This document shows, in pieces, positions 9,257 through 18,100 of a stretch of 64,000 bases of DNA (positions within the stretch are counted from its first letter, which is position 1; each line of letters starts with the position of its first letter). The position numbers were made by a program, and so were the translations under genes. This stretch comes from JAJACP01 sp964350245 (GTDB taxonomy: Bacteria > Chlamydiota > Chlamydiia > Chlamydiales > JAAKFR01): positions 62,001-126,000 of the forward strand of contig CAYGJC010000003.1 of the NCBI GenBank assembly GCA_964350245.1, written 5' to 3'. The notes beneath the pieces were generated by a model. That model searched no databases, was not told the origin of the DNA, and was given only the letters and a program-made list of their open reading frames with translations.

Positions 9257-9594
9257 AGCTCTCCTTGACCCACATCTGAGTGAACGACTTTTTTAAAGTG
9301 GTAGCCAATAGCTGGAATCAAAATCATTCCCCCACCTATAAGCGGAACGGTGAGAACCACTCCAGCGCCCAATCCACAAGCTCCAGCGGCAACATCTGAA
9401 ATAATCCACGCTCTTTGCAAGAAAGAGATTTTAATACCAGCTAAGCACACTCCGATCAGTACAAGAATCATCAGAGCCACACCCAAGCTCAGCCAAGCGG
9501 CTCGCTTCCATCCACTGTAGCCATTCTCTACATCTGATCGCCTTGCCATTCCCGTGACAGAGCTTTTTGCTCCACTACATACTTTTGAAAACAT
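9253..9594 (-). CDS. Small Inc-like membrane protein, tandem paralogue 1
   Basis: This is a 113-residue protein starting at ATG 9594; the in-frame GTG at 9606 lies in the ribosome-binding region, and the third paralogue begins with the same MFSKVCSGAKSSV. A conserved basic/aromatic leader (ARRSDVENGYSGWKR) precedes two hydrophobic spans (AAWLSLGVALMILVLIGVCL and GACGLGAGVVLTVPLIGGGM) and a C-terminal AIGYHFKKVVHSD. The bilobed hydrophobic pattern resembles inclusion-membrane proteins. Its 5' 133 bases are nearly identical to those of the gene at 10082-10426, so one copy was recently duplicated or converted. Function unknown. Confidence 0.65.
   Translation of the reverse strand: MFSKVCSGAKSSVTGMARRSDVENGYSGWKRAAWLSLGVALMILVLIGVCLAGIKISFLQRAWIISDVAAGACGLGAGVVLTVPLIGGGMILIPAIGYHFKKVVHSDVGQGEL
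9462..9594. repeat. Direct repeat copy A, 133 bp
   Basis: The 133 bases covering the start of paralogue 1 match 10294-10426 with four differences that I can count (one near 9470 and three within 9510-9520). Outside this block the two genes diverge sharply. This is a sign of recent partial duplication or gene conversion. Confidence 0.85.
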
Positions 9595-9610
9595 ATTTAT
9601 CCCCACTTAC

Positions 9611-9973
9611 TTAAAGCCTGTCTCCAGGTGATTCATGTATTACTTTTTTAAAGTGATAGCCAATCGCTGGAATCAGAATTTCCCCGGCACCCCATATTGG
9701 TAGGATGCCAATCGCTCCAAGTGAAGAAGTAAAAAGGGATACTACTACAATCGGTTTTACATTTGTTAGAGTACCGCAGGCCATAAAACCAGCAACAACG
9801 ATTCCACTAATCAACCAGCCTACACCAGCCAGACCAAGAATAGCCAGCACGACACCTAAGCTCAACCAAGCCGTTCGCTTCCAACCGCTATAGCCATTGT
9901 CTACATCTGATCGCCTTGCCAGATCTGCACCAAAATTTTGGGCACCACTATATAATTCCGAAATTTTACCCAT
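9611..9973 (-). CDS. Small Inc-like membrane protein, tandem paralogue 2
   Basis: This 120-residue paralogue carries the same leader in diverged form (ARRSDVDNGYSGWKR) followed by three closely spaced hydrophobic stretches (AWLSLGVVLAILGLAGVGWL, VVAGFMACG and SSLGAIGILPIWGAGEIL) and the shared end AIGYHFKKVIHES. The start at ATG 9973 has an AGAGG ribosome-binding site upstream. It lies 16 bases upstream of paralogue 1 on the same strand. Leader and tail are conserved while the membrane part differs, which suggests selection or recombination on the membrane/lumen portion. Function unknown. Confidence 0.65.
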   Translation of the reverse strand: MGKISELYSGAQNFGADLARRSDVDNGYSGWKRTAWLSLGVVLAILGLAGVGWLISGIVVAGFMACGTLTNVKPIVVVSLFTSSLGAIGILPIWGAGEILIPAIGYHFKKVIHESPGDRL

Positions 9974-10081
9974 ATAAACCTCTTTTATTATTTAAAATTT
10001 TTAAACTATGTCTACGTTCGCAAAACTCACTCAAAGATGATAAACAGGCTCCCAAATATAGCTTCACCGCCCACGCTCTCA

Positions 10082-10426
10082 CTAAAGCTTGTCTCCAAAT
10101 GTTTCATGCGTCACCTTTTTAAAGTGATAGCCAATAGCTGGTCTTAAAATGGCTCCGCCACCCATAAGTGGTATGACACCACACGCTCCAAGTGGAATTG
10201 CCAATATAATACCTGATTTTAAAGCAGTTGCCGAAATAGCTCCCATTGGAATCCAAGCGATTACACCCATACTCAAACTCAATCCAGCCAATCCAAGAAT
10301 CGTCAGAGCCACACCCAAGCTCAGCCAAGCGGCTCGCTTCCAACCGCTATAGCCATTCTCTACATCTGATCGCCTTGCCATTCCCGTGACAGAGCTTTTT
10401 GCTCCACTACATACTTTTGAAAACAT
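10082..10426 (-). CDS. Small Inc-like membrane protein, tandem paralogue 3
   Basis: This is a 114-residue protein starting at ATG 10426 behind a strong AGGAGG ribosome-binding site. It shares MFSKVCSGAKSSVTGMARR and the GYSGWKR leader with paralogue 1 at near DNA identity. The second half (SLSMGVIAWIPMGAISATA, GIILAIPLGACGVIPLMGGG) differs from paralogue 1. It ends AIGYHFKKVTHET. Two hydrophobic lobes again suggest insertion into the inclusion or bacterial membrane with both ends on one side. Function unknown. Confidence 0.65.
   Translation of the reverse strand: MFSKVCSGAKSSVTGMARRSDVENGYSGWKRAAWLSLGVALTILGLAGLSLSMGVIAWIPMGAISATALKSGIILAIPLGACGVIPLMGGGAILRPAIGYHFKKVTHETFGDKL
10294..10426. 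repeat. Direct repeat copy B, 133 bp
   Basis: Second copy of the 133-base block, covering the start of paralogue 3. The upstream flanks also differ: a weak GGGG-type ribosome-binding site for copy A and AGGAGG for copy B. The shared block therefore begins almost exactly at the start codon. Confidence 0.85.
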
Positions 10427-10482
10427 ACCTACACAAACCTCCTTTATTCCTTCTCCAACAAATCAGGCCGGACCGACTTGAC

Positions 10483-10815
10483 TTAGGTGAATTCATCTTC
10501 GTCTTTTTCAGTCAACAACTGGTTACCTGATACAATTAGCAGGATACCAAGTGGGCCCGCTCCAATAGCAACAGGTACTGTGACCGGGTTTAGAATTTCT
10601 ACAAGGATGGGATTGACATACTCCTTACCAGATGCTCCTATCATGAGAAAAATTCCACAAATACATGTACCGAGCATAAGGAGACCAATCAAGCTCAACA
10701 CCAAGCCTGCTACATTTTTAGCCACGCACTTCCACTTGCTGTCGTCTTCTGCATCTGATCTATCCGCCACATGATCGCAGTCATTAGAACCCCTCCCAGT
10801 TGCCCATACACTCAT
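10483..10815 (-). CDS. Small Inc-like membrane protein, diverged paralogue 4
   Basis: This 110-residue protein is the first gene of the tandem group in transcription order. It retains a trace of the family leader (VADRSDAEDDSKWK) and has two hydrophobic lobes (NVAGLVLSLIGLLMLGTCIC and PVTVPVAIGAGPLGILLIVS), ending in an acidic tail EKDEDEFT rather than the FKKV tail of the others. A good AAGGAG ribosome-binding site stands 8 bases before ATG 10815. The AT-rich stretch 10830-10920 upstream is the likely promoter region for the group. Function unknown; membership in the family is likely but weaker than for the other three. Confidence 0.6.
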   Translation of the reverse strand: MSVWATGRGSNDCDHVADRSDAEDDSKWKCVAKNVAGLVLSLIGLLMLGTCICGIFLMIGASGKEYVNPILVEILNPVTVPVAIGAGPLGILLIVSGNQLLTEKDEDEFT

Positions 10816-10994
10816 ACAAATCTCCTTATTATTTTTTATAACTATTATTGTAACAAAGTCGTATTAATAAAATTTTAAGAGTATATTAAGATATTAAAAA
10901 GATTTTTAAAGTAAATAAAACCACATCAGGTGGGGACTAGGAAACCCTGTGTTTTTGGGCGCAAAAAGGGGAGAGAATATCAGCCTAGGCTTGC

Positions 10995-11969
10995 CTACTT
11001 ACGGTGCTGCTGTAACACCTTGGTTGCCTGGACGCAGGGGAGTGTCGTACAAATCTTTACCCACTGACTGAGTGGCCATGATGCTCCCACACGTTTTTGT
11101 GGATGCGCAGCAGATGAACACCATGTCCAACGCCCTGCTAAATCGAGATAGCCTCGGTCATGTTCTTTCTCCACAATCCCAAGAATCATAGAAGTCACTG
11201 CATGGAAAACAGCTTCTTGGATAGCCCCACCATCCAATCTCCATTTGCTGTATAAGTGGCTGGCAAGCCCTTTTTCATTCCAGGATTCGAAGCCTTCTCC
11301 AGGTATTTGTGGATTTTTTCTCCGCACGACTCCCGTTTCGTACCAAGCCAACAAGAGCTTACCCATCCCGATTTGATAGGCGACTATGTCGCCCACACTG
11401 ACCTCACCACCTAAAAAAGAGAGGTTTTTTGTTTCGCGGTCAGAAAATTTGTGAATCTCTTGTACAAATGTGTTGTAACAATCTGTGATTTGTTGGCTTA
11501 AAGGGGCTGGATTTTTTGAGCAAAGCGTAATCAACCGTGGTGAAGGCACCACTTCTGTGCTTTTATTAGCACCGGCTGCACCTCCACCTGAGCTCGGAGG
11601 TGTCTCAAGAGGAAGTGTAGAGCCATCTGAATACCTTGCTCTTTTTGATGCACTTGCAGAATCCTCTGTTGCAGCTCTTTTTCTTCCTTTCTTTGCTAAA
11701 ACGGTAGCAGCGGCCGCTGCTGCTGCTGCTGCTCCGGAATCATCGTCTTGGGAGGCGGGAGGAATAGATGCGCGGTCAACGGAGATAGTCGCCTGAGATG
11801 AAGAACCACCGTGGAGTTGCGCGTGGAGTTGAAGGTCAGCTATAGCGGCTGCTCTTCTGACCGGCGGACGGGAAGTTGTTGTCGTACTAGTAGCGGCTGC
11901 ATCAGCCGCATCGGCTGCGGCAGAAGCAGCCGCCGCTATAGCTGATCGGGTGGAAATGGGAGTACTCAT
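10995..11969 (-). CDS. Alanine-rich protein with bipartite nuclear localisation signal; candidate nucleomodulin
   Basis: In this 324-residue protein the first 145 residues are low-complexity and rich in Ala, Ser and Thr, including a nine-residue alanine run at about 79-87. Within it lies KKGRKR (92-97) and KRAR (108-111). Read as KR (96-97), ten residues, then KRAR, this fits the classical bipartite nuclear localisation consensus seen in nucleoplasmin. Residues about 150-324 form a compact domain with several Trp and Cys residues (LLLAWYETG, GRWTWCSSAAH) that I do not recognise. There is no signal peptide or membrane span, which fits a type III secreted protein. Nuclear targeting in the host is inference. 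Confidence 0.6.
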   Translation of the reverse strand: MSTPISTRSAIAAAASAAADAADAAATSTTTTSRPPVRRAAAIADLQLHAQLHGGSSSQATISVDRASIPPASQDDDSGAAAAAAAAATVLAKKGRKRAATEDSASASKRARYSDGSTLPLETPPSSGGGAAGANKSTEVVPSPRLITLCSKNPAPLSQQITDCYNTFVQEIHKFSDRETKNLSFLGGEVSVGDIVAYQIGMGKLLLAWYETGVVRRKNPQIPGEGFESWNEKGLASHLYSKWRLDGGAIQEAVFHAVTSMILGIVEKEHDRGYLDLAGRWTWCSSAAHPQKRVGASWPLSQWVKICTTLPCVQATKVLQQHRK

Positions 11970-12047
11970 GACTTGTTATCCTTTTTTGGGGGCAAGTATC
12001 TTAATTTTTGGAATTTAATGCCAAGAGATTTTCTCTGAACCTAATGA

Positions 12048-12206
12048 CTACTCTTTCTCTAATACCTCCAAATAAGAAGGAAGCTCCTCAGGGAAAATTT
12101 CTAAATGGCTTTTCACTTCAAACTTAGGCTGCTCCTTTGTAGGCAACGTTTTTATTAGCGCACATTGATCGAATGGGCTTGAAAGAAGCCACTCTAAGGC
12201 TTCCAT
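12048..12206 (-). pseudogene. Short open frame, possible C-terminal gene remnant
   Basis: This 52-residue frame starts at ATG 12206, with AAGGA directly abutting it, and an in-frame stop lies just upstream. It encodes MEALEWLLSSPFDQCALIK and ends ELPSYLEVLEKE. The composition is protein-like (amphipathic, acidic end). The overlap with a plus-strand frame and the lack of a spaced ribosome-binding site suggest a remnant rather than an active gene. I recognise no family. Confidence 0.3.
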
Positions 12207-12322
12207 TCCTTAGAGGCTATTGGGGAGATCCAAATTGGACAAAGACTTTAGATCCTACCACAGCGTATAATCAAACTCTCTACAGGCTAATACAGCTTTA
12301 TGTAAATGCGTACGTACAATAG
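12173..12322 (+). pseudogene. Short open frame, possible C-terminal gene remnant
   Basis: This 49-residue frame from ATG 12173 contains LPFLRGYWGDPNWTKTLD and YRLIQLYVNAYVQ. The aromatic-rich and helical stretches look like real protein sequence, but the frame is closed by a stop about 15 codons further upstream and no ribosome-binding site is seen. It probably is the tail of a degraded gene. I cannot assign a family. Confidence 0.25.
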
Positions 12323-12353
12323 GGGAATTATCTCTCTATGAGCGCAGAAATGC

Positions 12354-12394
12354 GTATAAACGCTCCATCTTATAAAAAGATGGAGCGTTTATAC
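12354..12394. repeat. Perfect 18-bp inverted repeat hairpin
   Basis: GTATAAACGCTCCATCTT at 12354-12371 is followed by the 5-base loop ATAAA and the exact reverse complement at 12377-12394. No thymine run follows on either strand, so it is not a standard intrinsic terminator, though a terminator or RNA processing role remains possible. Confidence 0.8.
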
Positions 12395-12534
12395 AACGTC
12401 TGATAATAGAACTTATGTTGTTTATCCTGATTGATTCACCCGGCTTGTCAAACCACTCAGACAAGAAAGTAAACCCAGCACATAGGCATTTGTGCTTTGT
12501 GTGGGAATCAGTTCTCCACGGTCACAAATAAAAC

Positions 12535-13611
12535 CTAACGTTCAGTTCCGAAATCCACAACAAAATTCTCAGGATGCACAGTGCCGGTATCTAAAATATA
12601 GCTTGTGACTAAAGAGGCCGGTGTCACATCAAAAGCAGGATTGTAAACAGGCGCCTTCTCCGGACTCCAGACGACTTTGCCAAAACTTCCGGACACGCCG
12701 CGCACCTCATCAGCTTTGCGCTCTTCGATCTGAATGCAATCTCCTGCTGCGCATCTGGGATCAATGGTGGTATAAGGTGCCACAGGATGGAAAGGAATGT
12801 GATGATAGTGAGCTAAAACAGCCAATGCATAGGTTCCAATTTTATTGGCAAAATCTCCATTAGTCGCAATCCGATCGGCACCCACCAAAATACGATCTAT
12901 TTTCCCTTGAATCATCAACGTAGCTGCCATACTGTCACAGATTAAGGTGTACGGAATGCCGCTCTGCTCAAGCTCCCAAGTCGTTAATCTTCCACCTTGA
13001 AGAAGCGGCCGGGTTTCACACACATAGACATGAATGTTTTTGCCTTGCGCATGAGCTGTCCGAATCACTCCAAGAGCTGTTCCGATACCAGCTGTGGCTA
13101 AATTTCCTGTATTGCAAATAGTTAAAATCTGTTCTCCTGGCTCAATCAGAGCAGCACCGGCTTCTCCTATTCGCTCACAAAGCGCTTTGTCCTCATGATA
13201 GATCGCGCATGCTGTATCCATGACTGCTTGACGAAAGTCAGCCGTCTCACTCATGACTTCCAAAACACGCTCAATATAGATCGACAAATTGACAGCTGTT
13301 GGGCGTGATTGCTTAAGAAGAGCAGCAGCCCGCTCAATTTCCTCTCTTGACTCCCCTCGCTCAGCTAATTGAGAAAGTGACAAAACGGCTGCAATTCCAA
13401 TTAAGGGAGCGCCACGTACTTTCAGTAAGGAGATGATTTCCGCCATCTGCTCAGCAGAGTGCACATCAATCCAAAGCTCTTGATGAGGAAGTTTTTGTTG
13501 GTCGAGGACCCTTAAGTTTCCATTGTCGTAGTGAATGGCCAAACCGTCTAGTACAAAACTGTTGGCACAAAGCGTAGAGACCGAGAGTAAGAGTAAAAGA
13601 ATAAGACGCAT
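12535..13611 (-). CDS. mtnA: MtnA-like sugar-phosphate isomerase with N-terminal signal peptide
   Basis: I place the start at ATG 13611, 7 bases after AAGGAG, giving 358 residues. From about residue 19 the protein matches methylthioribose-1-phosphate isomerase (eIF-2B alpha/MtnA fold): LDQQKLPHQ, KVRGAPLIGI, PTAVNL, ICNTGNLAT with the catalytic Cys (166) and VGADRIATNGD with the catalytic Asp (246). MtnA turns methylthioribose 1-phosphate into the ribulose form in methionine salvage. Oddly, MRLILLLLLSVSTLCANS at the N-terminus is a convincing signal peptide, although the family is cytoplasmic. No other salvage gene is nearby. A ribose-1,5-bisphosphate isomerase role is an alternative. Confidence 0.82.
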   Translation of the reverse strand: MRLILLLLLSVSTLCANSFVLDGLAIHYDNGNLRVLDQQKLPHQELWIDVHSAEQMAEIISLLKVRGAPLIGIAAVLSLSQLAERGESREEIERAAALLKQSRPTAVNLSIYIERVLEVMSETADFRQAVMDTACAIYHEDKALCERIGEAGAALIEPGEQILTICNTGNLATAGIGTALGVIRTAHAQGKNIHVYVCETRPLLQGGRLTTWELEQSGIPYTLICDSMAATLMIQGKIDRILVGADRIATNGDFANKIGTYALAVLAHYHHIPFHPVAPYTTIDPRCAAGDCIQIEERKADEVRGVSGSFGKVVWSPEKAPVYNPAFDVTPASLVTSYILDTGTVHPENFVVDFGTER

Positions 13612-13713
13612 GACAGTTCTCCTTTTTGACAAGGATGTTAAGAGTGTGCAAATCTAGTGTCAATGATTCTTTTATCCTTGGAATATAACCAAAAATACAT
13701 TATATTTGGGTTG

Positions 13714-13719
13714 TATAAT
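13714..13719 (+). promoter_or_regulatory. Possible -10 box for the AAA ATPase gene
   Basis: TATAAT stands 38 bases before the ATG at 13757 in an AT-rich stretch. No good -35 hexamer is found 16-18 bases upstream. The motif ACCAAAAA occurs on both sides of the box, which could be an operator. Weak evidence only. Confidence 0.3.
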
Positions 13720-13756
13720 GACCAAAAAATGACTAAATTTACCTTGGAAAACAACC

Positions 13757-15112
13757 ATGTTCAAGAGACTCATCGATTTTCACCTTGATAAATGGAAAAG
13801 GGATCCCTATCGTAAACCTCTTCTTATTAGGGGTGCCAGGCAGGTTGGAAAGACATGTGCAGTCCGAAGATTAGGGGGCCAGTTTAAGTCTTTTGTAGAG
13901 GTGAATTTTGAAAAGCTCGACGAAGCCGCATCTATTTTCGAAAAGGATCTTTCACCGGAAAGGCTTATTGTGGCTCTTTCCCTTCTTCTTAATACCTCAA
14001 TAACTCCCGGAGAAACGCTTCTTTTTTTTGATGAAGTTCAGGAAGCGCCTCGCGCCATTCTTGCGTTGCGTTATTTTTACGAGGAGATGCCGAACCTGCA
14101 TGTCATTGCAGCAGGATCTCTTCTGGAGTTTGCCATTGCAAAGGTGGGAGTTCCTGTTGGGCGTATCTCAATGCTTTATATGTACCCTTTATCTTTTTTA
14201 GAATACCTCGTCGCAATCGATCATCACTTAATAGCAAAAGAGATCTTAAACCACCCCATTGGTATTCCGATGGAAGGAGTCATCCACATAAAAATTCTAG
14301 ATCTTCTGGGAGAGTATCTTTCGATTGGAGGAATGCCAGAGGCTGTTGCGAGATGGACTCAAACTCACGATCCTGCTTCAGCGTTAGATGTCTTACAACA
14401 GATTGCAGCCACTTATCGCCAAGATTTTGAAAAATATGCCCGTAAATCACAAGTGAAATATCTTGAACAGCTGTTCCGACAGATCCCCCATCTTGTGGGC
14501 AAAGATTTTTCATATCGAGAGGTTCATGGTGAATACCGAAAAAGAGAACTGGCTCCAGCATTAGAACTTTTAGAACGAGCGAGTATCATTCATTTGATTC
14601 GTCACTCTTCTGGCCAAGGAATTCCGATTGGGGGCGAAGTTGATTTCGAAACTTTTAAGGTTATTTATCTCGATATAGCTCTCTGTCAAGCTATACTAGG
14701 TTCTGACATTTCGATCTGGTTTTTACGCCCACTGGAGGGATTTGACAATCGAGGTAAAATTGCTGAGGGCCTTATCGGCCAGGAGCTGATTTGTTATGGA
14801 AACCCAAGCAGCAAAGCCGAAATTCATTTTTGGAAGAGAAAAAAGAAAAATAGCACTGCTGAAGTTGACTATCTTATTCAGAGAGGAGAGGATATTCTTC
14901 CCATCGAAGTCAAAAGCGGGCATGGAAACACCTTACGCAGTCTCCATATTTTTTTAGACACCCACCCCAAGTCTAACTCAGGGGTACGCTTTTCTTCACT
15001 AAACTACTCCTTGATGCCGCAATTAGATTCTCGCCCTCTCTATGCGGCTGCAACCCTCGCGCACGAGAGTCAGAAAGAAGCCCTAGCCTATTTGGTTACT
15101 GGAGATAACTAA
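13757..15112 (+). CDS. AAA-type ATPase with DUF4143 C-terminal domain
   Basis: This 451-residue protein belongs to the AAA_14/DUF4143 family common in bacteria and archaea. Walker A is GARQVGKT at residues 26-33, Walker B is LLFFDEVQE around 88-96, and AAGSLLEFA follows as the sensor-like motif. The C-terminal domain has AEVDYLIQ and LPIEVKSG, the acidic/Lys pattern of a restriction-nuclease-like fold that is often degenerate in this family. The cellular role is not established; genes of this type are frequent in mobile or accessory DNA. It is monocistronic on the plus strand between two minus-strand genes, which fits horizontal acquisition. Confidence 0.8.
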   Translation: MFKRLIDFHLDKWKRDPYRKPLLIRGARQVGKTCAVRRLGGQFKSFVEVNFEKLDEAASIFEKDLSPERLIVALSLLLNTSITPGETLLFFDEVQEAPRAILALRYFYEEMPNLHVIAAGSLLEFAIAKVGVPVGRISMLYMYPLSFLEYLVAIDHHLIAKEILNHPIGIPMEGVIHIKILDLLGEYLSIGGMPEAVARWTQTHDPASALDVLQQIAATYRQDFEKYARKSQVKYLEQLFRQIPHLVGKDFSYREVHGEYRKRELAPALELLERASIIHLIRHSSGQGIPIGGEVDFETFKVIYLDIALCQAILGSDISIWFLRPLEGFDNRGKIAEGLIGQELICYGNPSSKAEIHFWKRKKKNSTAEVDYLIQRGEDILPIEVKSGHGNTLRSLHIFLDTHPKSNSGVRFSSLNYSLMPQLDSRPLYAAATLAHESQKEALAYLVTGDN

Positions 15113-15123
15113 CCATCTCCCAC

Positions 15124-18100
15124 TTACTTTTTCTTGAGAATCACAATGTAGGCACCGCTCTCATCTACCTCATCAGGATCGCATTCAGTCACCGCAGTAT
15201 CACTGCATCGAAACCACTTTTGCTCGTCATCCCGGCTATTTTTGACATAGGCTTCGTAGTGACCTGCTTTGAGGGTCCCCCCGATATGATTCACATGACC
15301 TACAATCTCATAACGCACTTCTGTGCCGCCTTCAGCAGGAAAAACAACCTCTCGATTATCCGGAAAGACCACCTCGGTCGTGACTTTTGTGTCCACATTT
15401 ACAAAACGTTTCAAGTGCACAAAAAGATAAGGAGGCTGATTCTCCAAATACCTTTGCTCCTGCCACGTTTTGTCATCATCTTGCATTTCAATAAGCTGAA
15501 AATACTGGTTCACAATCTCCTGAAATTCAATCTCCTGAAATTCAATCTCCTGAAATCCATCACTTTCCAACTGTATGGAGAGATGGCTTGTTAACTCTTT
15601 GTTGTCTGTTCGAGTCGCATTCTGGGTAATTTGAGTATTCACCTTTAAAGGTTTCCATTTTAATCGATCTAACAGAATGACCAAAGCTTCATGGGCATCT
15701 TGCTGCTCATATAACTCCCCTACGAATTGATTCTTCTTACGATTCAGAAAAAGAGCATTTCGAAATTTCTCAAGATTGGCACGACTATGATCGTGTAATA
15801 CGTCCTGCAAGCAACCAATTACAGGATCTCCTTTATGCGTCTCAATAGCCGCACAGAGTTCTGGGGTATTAAATAGAAGCTGCATGATGGCATTTAAATA
15901 ACAGCTATTACCCACATTGATCAATGCAGGCGGCTTACTGGAAATATCAGAGGACGAAGAAGAAAACGATTCCCCGGCATCCTCTGGACCTGAGGGTGGG
16001 CTGACATCACTATTTTCATCAGGAGTTGAACTAGGTTCAGTACCTTTCCGCTTGATTGGACAGATTTTCAACTTAAACCCCAAACTATGTAGCTCTTTTG
16101 CCAACTGGAGAAGCTCCAGCTTAGCTAAAGTACTATCGGATTTGGACTGAAAACGATCCAGCTTTCGGTAGACCTCCTCACCTAAACTAAATCGCTTTTG
16201 GCTGGAAGCAAAAAACTTGCCTGTTAAGCGCCCGCGCCGATCGAGATACCCCTCTTTGACTAAGGCCAGGAAAGTCTCTTGGTTTTTCTTCTTTAAGCCC
16301 AACTCTAAATGCTCAGGAGTTAAACAAACAGGAACTTCCGATTCTTCATAAAGCGATTGGCTCTCCTTTTCCAGATAGGCGTAGACGAATACGAGCTCTC
16401 TTTCATAAAAAAGAGCCTCAAAACCCCTTTTTTTCAACTCTACAAGCTGATCTCGTACCCTCAAGCGCCATTTTTTTTTGCTGTCAGTCGTGATTCCTTT
16501 TTGATACATTTTATCGATATAGTTTTCAGCCTGCCGTAAGGAGAGGGCAGCCCGAAATTCCTTAGCCGCATTCAGCATCTGAGAGCACGCTTCGCGCGTG
16601 GGCTGCCCAAAGTTTTCCTTAATATGATACAAGTAGGCTCGCTGCTTTGAAAAATACGCAACATCAAAGGGCTCAATATTATCAGGGCAGATCTGATCAA
16701 AAACCAGGTAACCATCCTTTCTAATATACTCTCGGCTATACATCTCTTCTGTCTCTGCCTCTCGCGTAAAGTAGAGAGTGGACTGCTCTTCTAAAAGAGC
16801 GATGAGCTCTTTCTTTTTTGTAACGTAAAAACCCGAGGGCAAAAAGGGATTGACTACAAACCGCTCATTTGCTTTTTCGCGAAAAATAGACCGCTTTTTG
16901 ATGAGCGCATCCCAAACTTGATCTGCATCGTCGCCAATCGCCTTTTTTAATTGAGCTTTTGTGCACTTACCTGTTTTAAGAAGCCGATCAATGGTCTTTT
17001 GATGTTTCTGGACAACTTTTACACTAAGAATTTCTCCAACTAGATATGATTGCCTTACCTCTCCTGCCGCTGTTAAGTAAAAAACTTTAGCTTTATTCAA
17101 ATCGGCATTGATCTTTTGCTGCCCTTTTTGAATCTTAAGCTTCTCTTTTAACAAGCTCATGGTAAACTTACCACTATTTTGGTTGCCTCTCCACTCAAGA
17201 GGGAGATAACCTTGCCTTCCCTTCTTAATCAGACTGCTTTTCAGTAAGGTTTTAAAGTCTTCATGCACCAATGCAAGATAGTCGACACTCAGCTGGTACC
17301 AGCACCCTCCGACTTTAAAGAAATTCTCCCCCGCCGAAGTGCGCAACTCCCCTTCCAAGCACTCTACGAAACTACACTCGACCGTAGTATGATCGGGAGT
17401 CTGAAACCTTAACTTACATACACTAACCATCTCAACAAAAGCCTCTTCGCTTTCAAATCCCTCCTCACAATGGGATTCCAAAAAATCGAGTAAAGTGTCG
17501 ATGGTGGGGATTTTGCTAGGTAGCGGATGATAACTAGAACGCTCTTTGAACAAAAAGGAGTAGATTGGAGACCTCAAAAAATCATCGAGGTGTTTATGGA
17601 GAAGGCGGACAGATTGTGACCTCCCTTCACAATATGCCTTGAACACTTTTAAAACCAGGGCTCGGTCAAGAGCGGCCTGATCTCCTCTGTAGGGCTGCAC
17701 ATAGTACAAAAACTCAAAACCAGCATTCCCCACTTCTTCTTTCCCATCAGCAGTGAAGGTTTTCTCTCCTCGCATATACTCAGAAAAAAGCGCAATGACT
17801 TGAGCGTAGGCATCAAGAGGAATCCTTTTTTCAATCCGCAAAAGCCCTTTAGCAATCTTTAAATTAGGGGGCGTCTCAAAGAGTCCTAATTGAGTGAGAG
17901 AAGAGCCTGCTTTTGTCTCACAACGGAAAGATTCCACCACATAGTAAAGGGTTGTTGTTTTATAGAGCTCTAAACCTGAAGGGTGCAACAAAGTTTCTTT
18001 AGTCTTGGATTGAAGTAAACACCGCCGCACCATCTCGACTATTTTTTGGGGATTCAAAACACGTTCGGCAACCGTTACCGGAAAGCGATACTGGATACAG

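Larger units (their letters stand above)
11970..12534. other. Gene-poor interval with ORF remnants and a long hairpin
   Basis: This 565-base gap between two minus-strand genes has no convincing full-length gene. It holds two short open frames that read as protein-like (12048-12206 minus and 12173-12322 plus, overlapping) and a perfect 18-bp hairpin at 12354-12394. A weaker 6-bp stem of CTTGTC and GACAAG lies near 12450-12470, downstream of mtnA. The rest looks like decayed coding DNA. Confidence 0.5.

Noticed and set aside
11485..11796. 103-codon plus-strand frame in the Ala-rich gene
   Set aside because: It mirrors low-complexity GC-rich repeats of the minus-strand NLS protein; it has no ribosome-binding site and an alanine-rich composition caused by the repeated codons.
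15220..15594. 124-codon plus-strand frame opposite the USP domain
   Set aside because: The minus strand carries a full catalytic domain across it; the plus frame has only repeat-derived LLKFN units.
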